Source: Ilyomonas limi (lineage in GTDB: Bacteria > Bacteroidota > Bacteroidia > Chitinophagales > Chitinophagaceae). Taken from it: 64,000 nt of DNA. The DNA lies in contig NZ_SZQL01000004.1 in NCBI RefSeq assembly GCF_005233845.1, positions 139,501-203,500 of the forward strand. Direction: 5' to 3'. This document shows positions 9,602 to 17,967 of the stretch, in pieces. Under the pieces are notes generated by a model. The model did no database searches and was not told the origin of the DNA. It was given only the letters and a program-made list of their open reading frames with translations. Position numbers and translations under genes: made by a program. Within the stretch, counting starts at the first letter, position 1, and each line of letters begins with the position of its first letter.

Positions 9602-9646
9602 AATACAAAAGCGAATTGCTATATCATAGCAATTCGCTTTTGTATT
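9602..9646. terminator. Strong hairpin terminator (21-bp stem, 3-nt loop)
   Basis: Perfect 21-base stems at 9602-9622 and 9626-9646 enclose ATC. The right arm ends in TTTTGTATT and the left arm begins AATACAAAA, so it can end transcripts on either strand. It lies just past the stop of the outer membrane protein gene at 9665 (-). Confidence 0.8.
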
Positions 9647-9664
9647 ATTGGCGTTATTATGTTA

Positions 9665-10207
9665 TTAGAAATACATGCCCGGCTTAAGGCTGTAAGCAAA
9701 GCGTACACCCACAAAATTAATCCCGTTTTTACAGGTATTTGCTTCGTAGCGAAGGCTTACTTCAAAAGCCTTTAACGGATCTAAAAATATGCCTGCTGCG
9801 GCTGCATAAGTAAAACTGTTGCTGCCTATTTTATTACTGCCGCCCTTTGCACTGGTGAAACGCGAATAACCAATTTGCGGTTCTACATAAAAACGACCAG
9901 GAAAAGTATAGCGACCAACCAGCTTTATAAAGCCATCTCCAACAGCGTTGATGTTGAGGTCGCGATAGGCTCCTTTGGTAATAAAAGTCATGTAGCCACC
10001 ACGTACCAGCAACGCAGCACGTTCATCGAAATTGTAGCCTAAAGTAGCATCGCCGCCAATGCCGGCAGTGGTATAGGGCTTAAGATCGTTACCAACTGGC
10101 AACCCACCGTCTATGCCCAGGCCAATCTCAACACCACTTCCCTTTTTTTGGGCGTGTGCAGCAGTTAGGCATAAAAGCGTAAATACAACAATTGCAATTT
10201 GTTTCAT
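9665..10207 (-). CDS. Outer membrane beta-barrel protein
   Basis: The ATG at 10207 gives a signal peptide MKQIAIVVFTLLCLTAAHAQ; the frame extends upstream to 10291 but overlaps the next gene. The mature protein of about 160 residues has alternating glycine/aromatic strands (GYNFDERAALLVRGGYMTF, RFYVEPQIGYSRF, AFEVSLRYEA) and ends in an aromatic residue (KPGMYF), as expected for an eight-stranded outer membrane barrel. No enzymatic motif is visible. It lies 25 bases downstream of the DUF3127 gene on the same strand, so the two are probably co-transcribed although their functions look unrelated. Confidence 0.8.
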   Translation of the reverse strand: MKQIAIVVFTLLCLTAAHAQKKGSGVEIGLGIDGGLPVGNDLKPYTTAGIGGDATLGYNFDERAALLVRGGYMTFITKGAYRDLNINAVGDGFIKLVGRYTFPGRFYVEPQIGYSRFTSAKGGSNKIGSNSFTYAAAAGIFLDPLKAFEVSLRYEANTCKNGINFVGVRFAYSLKPGMYF

Positions 10208-10232
10208 ACTATGTTTTGGTTGATAAAAGATT

Positions 10233-10601
10233 TTAAAAAGGTAAGTCGTCGTTGTCGCTGGCAGCAGGCTGGTAAGTATTAGCAACTGCATCTGCTGTTT
10301 GATAGGCTGCCTGCAAATGCTCTATGCGCCAGGCATCGAGGTTGGTAATGTAGTTGTCAACCCCGTTTTTTGTCCATTTGCTGCCGCGGATATTAAAGTG
10401 CACTTTCACACGGTCGCCTATTACAAATTTATCGGGAATAGCTGTTCTGTCTTGCGTACACTGAAATTTAATGTAGCCGGTAAACACCCGGCCATTATTT
10501 TCTTCGCTGGTTTCTATCACAAATTCACGCGTCTTAAATGTTTCGGAGCGTTGCATAATGGGATATACAGCAATTAGTTTTCCTTCGGTTTCAAAAGCCA
10601 T
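10233..10601 (-). CDS. DUF3127 family protein with SSB-like acidic C-terminal tail
   Basis: The protein has 122 residues; the ATG at 10601 starts the conserved MAFETEGKLIAVYP. The core (residues about 4-100) is rich in beta strands (LIAVYP, REFVIET, TGYIKFQCTQD, DRVKVHFNIRG, DNYITNLDAWRIE), which matches DUF3127 and suggests an OB-like barrel. A low-complexity linker (AAYQTADAVANTYQPAAS) leads to the terminal DNDDLPF. That end closely resembles the acidic tip by which single-stranded DNA-binding protein (SSB) recruits repair and replication proteins in bacteria. The family has no established function. A role in nucleic-acid binding is an inference from the fold pattern and the tail. Confidence 0.85.
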   Translation of the reverse strand: MAFETEGKLIAVYPIMQRSETFKTREFVIETSEENNGRVFTGYIKFQCTQDRTAIPDKFVIGDRVKVHFNIRGSKWTKNGVDNYITNLDAWRIEHLQAAYQTADAVANTYQPAASDNDDLPF

Positions 10602-10908
10602 TTTCTCAGTTTTGCTGGCAAATGTAGGTGTTAATACCAAACTGCCGCTTGCAGCAGTTGGTAAAAGAAAATAAAAAAATATTAAATTAATATGTATTGT
10701 GTATCAAAATAAAATTATCTCCAAAAAAGTGATAGCAAAAAACCTTGCTGAGCAAAGAACAGAACCTTGAAGTGTGCGACGCGGGGAACGATGATAATAG
10801 CACTATAGTTCGCCCCATAACCCTTACGACCATAAAGTTTCTTGCTATCTGCCAAAAAAAGCGGCTGATAACTTTCATTACCAGCCGGTTGCTTTGTATA
10901 TCAACTAT

Positions 10909-12090
10909 TTATTTTACAGTAGATACTTTATACTCGGTAACGTAGTGGTATGTTTGTCCCGGCTGCAAAATAGAAGTAGGAAAGGCAGGTGTATTGGGTG
11001 AATTGGGGAAATGCTGCGTTTCGAGGCAAAAAGCGGTGTGCTGGTTAATGGGCTTGCCTTCATCGGTTTTGATCGAACCATTGAGAAAGTTGCCGGTGTA
11101 AAACTGTATGCCTGGCTGTGTAGTATATACCTGCAGTTTGCGGCCGCTGCTGCTGTCGGTTACTTCGGCTGCAAGCGTAAGGCTCGTATCCTTTTTGTTT
11201 AATACAAAATTGTGATCGTAGCCGCCGGGTACCTGCGCAATACGCTCGCCAATCTGGTGCGGTGTGGTAAAGTCAAACGGTGTGCCTTTTACGGGTGCTA
11301 ATTGTCCAGTAGGTATGAGCGTGCTGTCAACCGGTGTGTAACGGTCGGCATCAATCATCAGCCAATCATTCAAAATAGTATTGCTTACATCGCCTGAAAG
11401 ATTAAAATAACTGTGATTAGTAAGGTTAATCGGCGTAGCTTTATCGGTAGTGGCTTTGTAATCTATGCGTAATGCATTGTCATCGGTAAGCGTGAAGGTA
11501 ACGGTAGTATTAAGGTTGCCAGGATAACCTTCTTCGTTGTCCTTGCTAAGATAAGAAAGTGACAACTGCGGATTATTTGCCTCCATGCTGCCGGCTGTCC
11601 AAACTACTTTATCAAAACCTTTGTTACCGCCATGCAGGTGGTTTTTTCCATCGTTGGTAGCCAAATTATATGTTTCTCCGTTAAGGGCAAACTTACCATT
11701 GGCAATACGGTTGCCATAGCGGCCAATAGTTGCACCAAAATAAGGCGGCTTGGCTAAGTAACCGTCTAAATTATTAAAACCTAATACAATGCTTTCTTTT
11801 TTGCCGTTTTTATCGGGCGCTACAAACGAGGTAATGGTGCCGCCGTAATCGGAAATGCTTACCTGTACGCCATTGGCATTGGTCAAAGTAAAAAGGTGCA
11901 CTTGTTTGCCATCGGCAGTGCCCCAGTCTTTTTGGGTAATACCTTTGGTGGCATTAGCAGCAGTTGATTCAGTGGCAGATTCTTCATTCATATATTCATC
12001 TTTGGTGGTTTCGTCGGCGGTATTGGTGTGACAGGCAGACAATAACAAAGAGACAAGGAGCGCGGATGCTAAAAGCTTTATGGTTTTCAT
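10909..12090 (-). CDS. Aldose 1-epimerase (galactose mutarotase), lipoprotein form
   Basis: The protein has 393 residues. The N-terminal signal MKTIKLLASALLVSLLLSAC has a clear lipobox, so the mature protein is lipid-anchored in the cell envelope. An acidic, disordered stretch of about 30 residues follows. The catalytic domain shows NLTNHSYFNLSG (the family signature with the active-site histidine) and CLETQHFPNSPN, which holds the catalytic glutamate. It interconverts alpha and beta anomers of sugars. Exported mutarotases are common in Bacteroidota that degrade glycans. No sugar operon is adjacent. A second, unrelated epimerase-family gene lies at 51175. Confidence 0.94.
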   Translation of the reverse strand: MKTIKLLASALLVSLLLSACHTNTADETTKDEYMNEESATESTAANATKGITQKDWGTADGKQVHLFTLTNANGVQVSISDYGGTITSFVAPDKNGKKESIVLGFNNLDGYLAKPPYFGATIGRYGNRIANGKFALNGETYNLATNDGKNHLHGGNKGFDKVVWTAGSMEANNPQLSLSYLSKDNEEGYPGNLNTTVTFTLTDDNALRIDYKATTDKATPINLTNHSYFNLSGDVSNTILNDWLMIDADRYTPVDSTLIPTGQLAPVKGTPFDFTTPHQIGERIAQVPGGYDHNFVLNKKDTSLTLAAEVTDSSSGRKLQVYTTQPGIQFYTGNFLNGSIKTDEGKPINQHTAFCLETQHFPNSPNTPAFPTSILQPGQTYHYVTEYKVSTVK

Positions 12091-12280
12091 ATAGCGGGAT
12101 AGTGTTTTTTACATGAGGCGGCAAAATAAGCAAATAATTGAATAGCGTAAGAATAAGTGTATTTTTTGTTTTTATTCCTTTTAGAGGCATAAAGTCACAA
12201 GGGACAAAAAGGCACACAAAGCGCAGGATGAAATACTGCGTACAAATTTATCTCTTATTGGCTTTGTCGTTCAACAAATA

Positions 12281-13366
12281 TCAAAACAATTTCCCCTGCT
12301 CGCCCGGTCTTCTAAAGCGTGAACAATCCAAATCCCAACGATCGGCATTCAATTTATACAACTTATTGTATTTATGAAACTGCTGTCGTACCAAATCGCT
12401 GATGGGACCTTCGCCACGCATGCGCACACCCCAACGACTGTCGTTTACTTTGCCGCCATGCCCGTTTTCTATTAGGTGCCACACTTTATCACCACGGTCA
12501 GGAAAATTTTTATACAGCCAGTCGTGAAACAAAATTTTAATAGCACCATTCAGGCGGATAAAAGTATAGGCAGAAAAAGTAGCGCCATGCTCACTTGCTG
12601 CCTGCATAATGCGTTGCATCTCGTGCTCATTCAACCCGGGAATCATTGGCCCCAGCATAACACCCATACGCACGCCTGCATCGCTCAACTCTTTTATCAC
12701 ACGCAACCGCTGCTTGCCGGTAGTGGTGCGCGGCTCCATTACGCGCCGCAATTCTTCCTGAAAAGAGGTAATGGAAACCAGTACACTTACTAAATTCTTA
12801 GAAGCCATTTGCACCAGCACATCTGCATCGCGCAAAATACCCGCATTTTTAGTAATAATGCCAACGGGCTGATTAAACTCTAAACACACTTCCAGCAGTT
12901 GCCGTGTAATGCGGAACTTTCTTTCGGCAGGTTGGTAACAATCGGTGTTGCCGCTTAAACTAATGGGCGTGCATTCCCACTTAGGGTGTAATAAAAACTT
13001 ACGAAGCAACTCCGGTGCATTTTTCTTTATCAATATTTTTCTCTCAAAATCCAGTCCGGCACTATAGCCCCAGTATTCAAAGGAATTGCGGGCATAGCAA
13101 TAAATGCAGCCATGTTCGCAGCCCTGGTATGGATTCATGCTGTACATCAGTCCAACATCGGGGCTATCTACTTTATTTACAATACTTTTGGCATATACGT
13201 CTATAAACTGTGTTTGCACATCGGGTTCTATCCAGTCATCAATGCCCTCTACGTGCTCACGCACGCGTTCATGAATGATGAATTTGTTGGGCGTGTTAAT
13301 TTGTGCGCCTCTGCCTTTTTTGTAATCATTGTATTCTTCCGGTGGCTGGTTGTTGTCGTAGTTCAT
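12281..13366 (-). CDS. Radical SAM protein, PA0069/Rv2578c-like family
   Basis: The protein has 361 residues. The sequence GCEHGCIYCYARN gives the Cx3Cx2C cluster that binds the 4Fe-4S centre and SAM, at about residue 85-95. Downstream motifs ISLSGNTDCYQPAE and the series VGIITKNAGILRD...VSVLVSITS fit the barrel of this family. The ends of the gene (RGAQINTPNKF... and the C-terminal WDLDCSRFRRPGEQGKLF) match the usual boundaries. The family resembles the spore photoproduct lyase relatives, but its substrate is unknown. It is cytoplasmic and monocistronic. Confidence 0.9.
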   Translation of the reverse strand: MNYDNNQPPEEYNDYKKGRGAQINTPNKFIIHERVREHVEGIDDWIEPDVQTQFIDVYAKSIVNKVDSPDVGLMYSMNPYQGCEHGCIYCYARNSFEYWGYSAGLDFERKILIKKNAPELLRKFLLHPKWECTPISLSGNTDCYQPAERKFRITRQLLEVCLEFNQPVGIITKNAGILRDADVLVQMASKNLVSVLVSITSFQEELRRVMEPRTTTGKQRLRVIKELSDAGVRMGVMLGPMIPGLNEHEMQRIMQAASEHGATFSAYTFIRLNGAIKILFHDWLYKNFPDRGDKVWHLIENGHGGKVNDSRWGVRMRGEGPISDLVRQQFHKYNKLYKLNADRWDLDCSRFRRPGEQGKLF

Positions 13367-13439
13367 AAGTTGATGGTTGGTTAACTAGCATAATAGAAGG
13401 CATTATGCAAATAGGGTAGGGGATGAAAAAACTGCCCGT

Positions 13440-14030
13440 TTATCCAAACAGACTTCCCTGTACTGCTTCCAGAGGTTCACTTTGAAATTGGAAGTCGGCT
13501 ACATGTTCATAACGGTTATGATCCACTTTGCGTTTAAGCAGCGTCATCTTATCGGCAATAAAGCGGCCGGTAAACGAACTGTTGCTGTATTCTATCCATG
13601 CTTTTTCGTGCTGCCAGGGTGCCAGCTTGCGGGCAATGGTAAGATGTGGTTCCGTTAAAAAGAACGGCTTATCGCCAGGTGCGTATTTGAGTAAAGATTG
13701 TGCTTCTCTTAATGTTTTAGATAAATTCATCAAGGGCACTTTACTCGTAACATTTATATATATCGTATGTGAAGGAAAACTGCCAAAATCTTTTAAGTGG
13801 ATATTAATGGGAGGCTGGGCCTTTGCTATTGTTTTTAAACGGGCAACAATTTTTTCCTCTGCCAACCCGCGCTGCATAAATTGGGAAAGCGTTACGTGTG
13901 GTTTTGTACTCCGGGCAAATGGATGACTATAATTTTTTGCAAAGGAATCTTTGATATTTATAATCTTTTCCTTTAGAAAACCTTGTGGCGACAACACAAG
14001 CAGATAGATGTAGGTATGGTATGCAGGCAT
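13440..14030 (-). CDS. 2'-5' RNA ligase/2H phosphoesterase family protein
   Basis: Two H-x-T/S-type motifs, PHVTLSQ and PHLTIAR, about 85 residues apart mark the 2H phosphoesterase fold. The protein is 196 residues from the ATG at 14030, where MPAYHTYIYLLVLSP begins the first strand; an ATG at 14084 would add 18 residues with no conserved feature. Members cleave or join 2',5' or cyclic phosphodiester bonds in RNA or nucleotides. The exact substrate is not readable. The gene is followed by the radical SAM gene 73 bases downstream on the same strand. Confidence 0.82.
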   Translation of the reverse strand: MPAYHTYIYLLVLSPQGFLKEKIINIKDSFAKNYSHPFARSTKPHVTLSQFMQRGLAEEKIVARLKTIAKAQPPINIHLKDFGSFPSHTIYINVTSKVPLMNLSKTLREAQSLLKYAPGDKPFFLTEPHLTIARKLAPWQHEKAWIEYSNSSFTGRFIADKMTLLKRKVDHNRYEHVADFQFQSEPLEAVQGSLFG

Positions 14031-14339
14031 TTGTACTACGCTATTATTTCTAAGGTTTGCTTCGTAAATGGAAGGAAGTATCATAGGTGTTATAATTGGT
14101 TTAATAAGTTTGGTATTACTACAAATTTTAGCATAAAACTACTAATATTTTTAGCTAATAAAATTTTGTGGATAAAAATAATTTTGGTTGATGTAATGCA
14201 AAGCGTGCAATTTTGCCGCTCATTTGGTTTGGAAGGCTAATGTAAACCTGGGATGTATTGAACCACGAGAGCAAAGGCACAAGTGGTTAATTATATTGAA
14301 TGCTTAAAGAATTCAATCAAGCGGACTTACTCTTCAAAC

Positions 14340-14515
14340 ATTATCCTGTTCCAATTAAAAGGGAAGCCGTGTGAAAATCCGGCGCTATCCCCGTAGCTGT
14401 AATTCTGACCCGGTATGTATCGGGCAACTTTTAAGCAACTACACACCACTGTGTCGCCAACGGCGGCATGGGAAGGTAAGCTTAAAAGGCAGATAAGCCA
14501 GAAGACCTGCCATGT
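14340..14515 (+). promoter_or_regulatory. Cobalamin (B12) riboswitch
   Basis: The order of conserved blocks is complete: GGGAAGCCGTGTGAAAATCC near 14361-14380, then CCCCGTAGCTGTAA, a CCACTGTGT block, AACGGCGGCATGGGAAGG, and the B12-box GCCAGAAGACCTGCC at about 14497-14511. This is the adenosylcobalamin-class aptamer. It lies about 140 bases upstream of the TonB-dependent receptor gene and should lower its expression when cobalamin is plentiful. A small hairpin, CTTTC-GGGT-GAAAG, at about 14537-14550 may be part of the expression platform. An open frame on the minus strand inside the aptamer is not a gene. Confidence 0.95.
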
Positions 14516-14651
14516 GTTATCATTCATTTGCTGTGCTTTCGGGTGAAAGGCCAGAGATGTAATAATCGTCTGCTGCAGCGGCGTGTGTACATTTCTGCTT
14601 CCTCCATCTCACTTCACGGCGTTAATTTTTAATTGTTTAATCTATTGGAAG

Positions 14652-16595
14652 ATGACCAGTAAATCTATTCTTATTATTACGGCTTTTATTGCTGTATGTT
14701 TTTCGTTGCATGCACAGGATTCGTTGTACAATCAGTTGAATGAAGTAGTGGTTACTGCCAACCGCTATGAGCAAAAACAAAATACAACCGGCAAAGTAGT
14801 GACTGTTATTAATAAAGAAATAATTGAAAAAAGCAGCGGCAAAACCGTTGCCCAACTCTTAAACGAGCAAGCCGGTGTAGTAATAAATGGTGCGCTCAAC
14901 AATATGGGCAGCGTGCAAACGGTATATATGCGCGGTGCCTCATCGGGCAGGGCATTGATACTGCTGGACGGCGTTCCGGTAAACGATCCTTCGATGATTA
15001 ATAATGAGTTCGACCTGAATATGTTTTCGCTGAACGATGTGGAGCGCATAGAAATTTGCAGAGGTGCACAATCTACCTTGTATGGCAGTGATGCTGTTGC
15101 CGGTGTGATAAACATTATTACGGTTAAAAAGGATGTTACCAAAGCATTCAATGGTGCAGCTACTGTAAGTGCCGGCAATTACGGCATGTTGAAAGGAAAT
15201 ACACAATTATATGGCAAAGCTGGAAAATTCAATTATACCGTGCGCTATGCAAGACTGCACACCAATGGCTTTTCATCTGCAACAGATACCATTACTACAC
15301 CGCATAGAAAATTTGATAGTGATGAATATGATGGTGAAAATGTGAATGCACAACTATCCTATCAGGCAACGCCTGCTTTAACTGTAAAAGCATTTGCATT
15401 ATACAGTAAATATCAGGCAGGTATTGATGCCGGTGTGTTTAGGGATGATGAGGATTATACTATTCACAACAAAAGCTTTACTGGCGGAGCAGGATTTACT
15501 TTTAAAAAAAACATATTCAGCATCAACGGCAATTATCAATACAGCGAACTAAACCGGCGTTACCTGAATGACAGTTTAGATAAAACCAACGTTGATTTTG
15601 AAAACAATACTTACGGTGGTAAAAACCAGTTTGTAGAGTTGTTTGGCAATGTGGCTTTGGGTAAACATTTTACGCTGGTTGCCGGTGGCGATTACCGTTT
15701 TTCTTCTTTCAATAAACTCTATTTTTCAATCAGCGGCTTTGGCCCGTATGCCGATACTTTTCCTTCGAGTTCCATCAACCAAAAATCGGTGTATGCTTCT
15801 GTAATCTTTAAAGGAATAGATGACCGATTGAATATTGAATTGGGCGGACGGATTAATAAGCATTCTATCTACGGTACCAATAAAACATACACTTTCAATC
15901 CTTCATTTAGTATTACGGATTGGTTCAGAATTTTTGGTAGTATTTCTACCGGCTACAAGGCGCCGGGTATTTACCAGTTGTTTGATCAATTCAGCGGTAA
16001 TAAAAATTTGCAACCCGAAACCTCAAAGAATTATGAGGCAGGTGTTGCGTTGCAAAAAGAAAAAATAAATGCACGTGCTGTTTTCTTTAACCGCGATATT
16101 AATAATGGCATAGATTACAATTATGTTACTTACCAGTATTTCAATTACGTAAGGCAGAAAGTTGATGGCATTGAGCTGGAAATAACAGCAAAGCCTGCAA
16201 AAGCAGTAACGCTGAGTGCTAACTATACGTTTATATCGCCGCATGAAACTTCGCAAAACAGAAAGACAAACCTGGACACCGTTACATACAACTATTTGCT
16301 AAGGCGTCCGGCGCATGATGTAAACCTTACAGTAGGTGTGCAGCTTGCCAAGCCGTTGTATATTTCTGTGAATGGCAAATATGTAAGCAAGCGGTATGAT
16401 GTGGGTGGTTATATGCAACCCGATGTAACACTAAAAGGTTATTTTCTGGTAGGTGCTTATGCCGAATATAAACTCTCCTCACAAGTAAAGTTTTTTGCAG
16501 ATGCCAAAAATCTTTTCAATACCAGATTTTATGATGTCTATGGTTATAATTCCATTCCTTTCTTGTTGAATGCAGGTGTTACGTTTAGCTTTTAA
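14652..16595 (+). CDS. btuB: TonB-dependent receptor, probable vitamin B12 transporter BtuB
   Basis: The protein has 647 residues. From the ATG at 14652 there is a signal peptide ending CFSLHAQ, then a TonB-box-like NEVVVTANR, a plug domain (QLLNEQAGVVINGA..., VYMRGASSGRALILLDGVPVND, RGAQSTLYGSDAVAGVINIIT) and a beta-barrel of about 500 residues ending in ...LNAGVTFSF with a C-terminal phenylalanine. The plug without a carboxypeptidase-like leader and the total length match BtuB. The cobalamin riboswitch directly upstream supports B12 or another corrinoid as substrate. No btuF/btuC/btuD genes are next to it, so inner-membrane transport must be encoded elsewhere. Confidence 0.9.
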   Translation: MTSKSILIITAFIAVCFSLHAQDSLYNQLNEVVVTANRYEQKQNTTGKVVTVINKEIIEKSSGKTVAQLLNEQAGVVINGALNNMGSVQTVYMRGASSGRALILLDGVPVNDPSMINNEFDLNMFSLNDVERIEICRGAQSTLYGSDAVAGVINIITVKKDVTKAFNGAATVSAGNYGMLKGNTQLYGKAGKFNYTVRYARLHTNGFSSATDTITTPHRKFDSDEYDGENVNAQLSYQATPALTVKAFALYSKYQAGIDAGVFRDDEDYTIHNKSFTGGAGFTFKKNIFSINGNYQYSELNRRYLNDSLDKTNVDFENNTYGGKNQFVELFGNVALGKHFTLVAGGDYRFSSFNKLYFSISGFGPYADTFPSSSINQKSVYASVIFKGIDDRLNIELGGRINKHSIYGTNKTYTFNPSFSITDWFRIFGSISTGYKAPGIYQLFDQFSGNKNLQPETSKNYEAGVALQKEKINARAVFFNRDINNGIDYNYVTYQYFNYVRQKVDGIELEITAKPAKAVTLSANYTFISPHETSQNRKTNLDTVTYNYLLRRPAHDVNLTVGVQLAKPLYISVNGKYVSKRYDVGGYMQPDVTLKGYFLVGAYAEYKLSSQVKFFADAKNLFNTRFYDVYGYNSIPFLLNAGVTFSF

Positions 16596-16618
16596 ATGAA
16601 CTTTTTCATAAATTAAAG

Positions 16619-16652
16619 AGCAGCGGCAGCTTTTAGCGCCGCTGCTTTTCTT
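16619..16652 (+). terminator. Intrinsic terminator after btuB
   Basis: 9-base stems AGCAGCGGC (16619-16627) and GCCGCTGCT (16638-16646), followed by TTTTCTT, 23 bases after the btuB stop. Confidence 0.8.
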
Positions 16653-16657
16653 AGTCG

Positions 16658-16665
16658 TACCTTTG
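16658..16665 (+). promoter_or_regulatory. Bacteroidota -7 element TACCTTTG upstream of marC
   Basis: TACCTTTG fits the TAnnTTTG consensus of the Bacteroidota primary sigma factor. It lies 16 bases before the marC ATG. No good TTTG-type -33 element is visible, because that position falls inside the btuB terminator. Confidence 0.5.
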
Positions 16666-16681
16666 CCAAAAGTTGTACATC

Positions 16682-17260
16682 ATGACTTTTCGTTTAGATG
16701 AATTTATTACGATCAGTTTTACGCTGTTTGCGGTAATTGATATTGTAGGTTCGGTGCCGCTGCTTATTTCACTGAAAGAAAAAAGCGGTGATATTAATGC
16801 CACGCAGGCTACTTTGTTTTCGGGCTTGCTGATGATCGTATTTCTCTTTTTAGGAGAGCAGTTCTTAAACATCCTGGGGCTCGACGTCCGCTCGTTTGCA
16901 GTGGGCGGTTCCATCGTCATATTTTTGCTGGGTTTGGAGATGGTGCTGGGGCACGAGATATTTAAAGGCGAAACCAATACAAAAGCCAGTTCGCTGGTGC
17001 CCGTAGCTTTTCCTACCATAGCGGGCAGTGGTACACTTACCACTATCATGTCGCTCAAAGCCAATTATAATGAACTGAATATCCTTGCTGGTATTCTGAT
17101 AAATCTCGTGCTGGTATTTATTGTTTTGCATTTGCTCAACCGTATTCAGCGCCTGTTGGGTGTATCGGGGCTTATTGCCGTGCGCAAGTTCTTTGGTGTG
17201 ATACTCATCGCCATTGCGGTAAAGATTTTTGGCAGCAACCTGGCCGCTTTTGGTAAGTAA
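16682..17260 (+). CDS. MarC family integral membrane protein
   Basis: The protein has 192 residues and six hydrophobic segments. FAVIDIVGSVPLLISLKEK at the start, FLGEQFLNILGLDVRSFAVGGSIVIFLLGLEMV in the middle and VPVAFPTIAGSGTLTTIMSL mark the MarC/SNG1 family (FPTIAGPG-like signature). The ATG at 16682 is preferred over the in-frame TTG at 16673. MarC was once linked to antibiotic resistance, but its transport role is unresolved. The gene has its own terminator upstream and probable promoter, so it is independent of btuB. Confidence 0.9.
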   Translation: MTFRLDEFITISFTLFAVIDIVGSVPLLISLKEKSGDINATQATLFSGLLMIVFLFLGEQFLNILGLDVRSFAVGGSIVIFLLGLEMVLGHEIFKGETNTKASSLVPVAFPTIAGSGTLTTIMSLKANYNELNILAGILINLVLVFIVLHLLNRIQRLLGVSGLIAVRKFFGVILIAIAVKIFGSNLAAFGK

Positions 17261-17639
17261 AAGCGTGTATTAATTGGATATTAACCCTGGTACAGAAGCT
17301 GTAGTTTGTATATTCCTTCCAAATCAATATTAATTAATTTTGTTTATGTACTGATGGTGTTTTTAAACGTATGATGATAACGAGGGTGCATTATTTTAAC
17401 CAGGGACTTCAGCCTTGGGAGGCCAAAGTAAAAGGCTACTGGCTTTAGCTAAAGTAAACGCTTTGACTAAAAGCCTTGGTTATATACTTTACAACAGCTG
17501 ATTAAGGGAATACGCTAACATCACTTTATACATTTGAAAACACTACCCATGTACTTACCATAATGAAAGTGTAAAGAATTATCTCTAAAGACGCACCAGC
17601 TTCTCCACTTTACAAAAACACAAAATAATTACAATACCT
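17261..17639. other. Intergenic region with an imperfect inverted repeat
   Basis: 379 bases with no gene. At about 17394-17484 the sequence AACCAGGGACTTCAGCCTT and, downstream, the inverted form of AACCAAGGCTTTTAGTC pair imperfectly around an interior GGCTTTAGCTAAAG palindrome. It looks like a degenerate intergenic repeat or small folded RNA. No coding frame or riboswitch is recognised. Confidence 0.4.
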
Positions 17640-17966
17640 ATGACCATACAACAGGCACAACAGCAAGTAGATGAATGGATTACGACCACCGGTGTACGCT
17701 ATTTTGGCGAGCTGACGAACCTTGGCATATTAATGGAAGAGGTTGGGGAGTTAAGCCGGCTAATGGTGCGTACTTACGGCGAACAATCGTTTAAAGAGAG
17801 CGATAAAAGCAACTCGCTGGATGATGAAATGGCTGATGTACTATGGGTATTGATATGCCTCGCCAACCAAACGGGCGTTGACCTCACCAGTGCACTGCAA
17901 AAAAATTTTGAAAAGAAAAATCAACGTGATAGCCACCGGCACAAAGACAATGAAAAACTAAAATAA
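17640..17966 (+). CDS. MazG-like nucleotide pyrophosphohydrolase
   Basis: The protein has 108 residues, the usual size of a single-domain MazG-like protein. The metal-binding pattern is visible as EEVGEL (residues about 32-37) and, about 30 residues later, DEMADVLW, which together give the ExxE...ExxD arrangement. These enzymes hydrolyse NTPs or dNTPs to the monophosphate and pyrophosphate and remove unwanted or damaged nucleotides. It is cytoplasmic and probably helical throughout. The YihY gene starts two bases after its stop codon, so the two are very likely co-transcribed. Confidence 0.9.
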   Translation: MTIQQAQQQVDEWITTTGVRYFGELTNLGILMEEVGELSRLMVRTYGEQSFKESDKSNSLDDEMADVLWVLICLANQTGVDLTSALQKNFEKKNQRDSHRHKDNEKLK

Positions 17967-17967
17967 T

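Noticed and set aside
14327-14527. Minus-strand open frame of 66 codons
   Set aside because: It is antisense to the cobalamin riboswitch; the conserved blocks of the aptamer explain the sequence.
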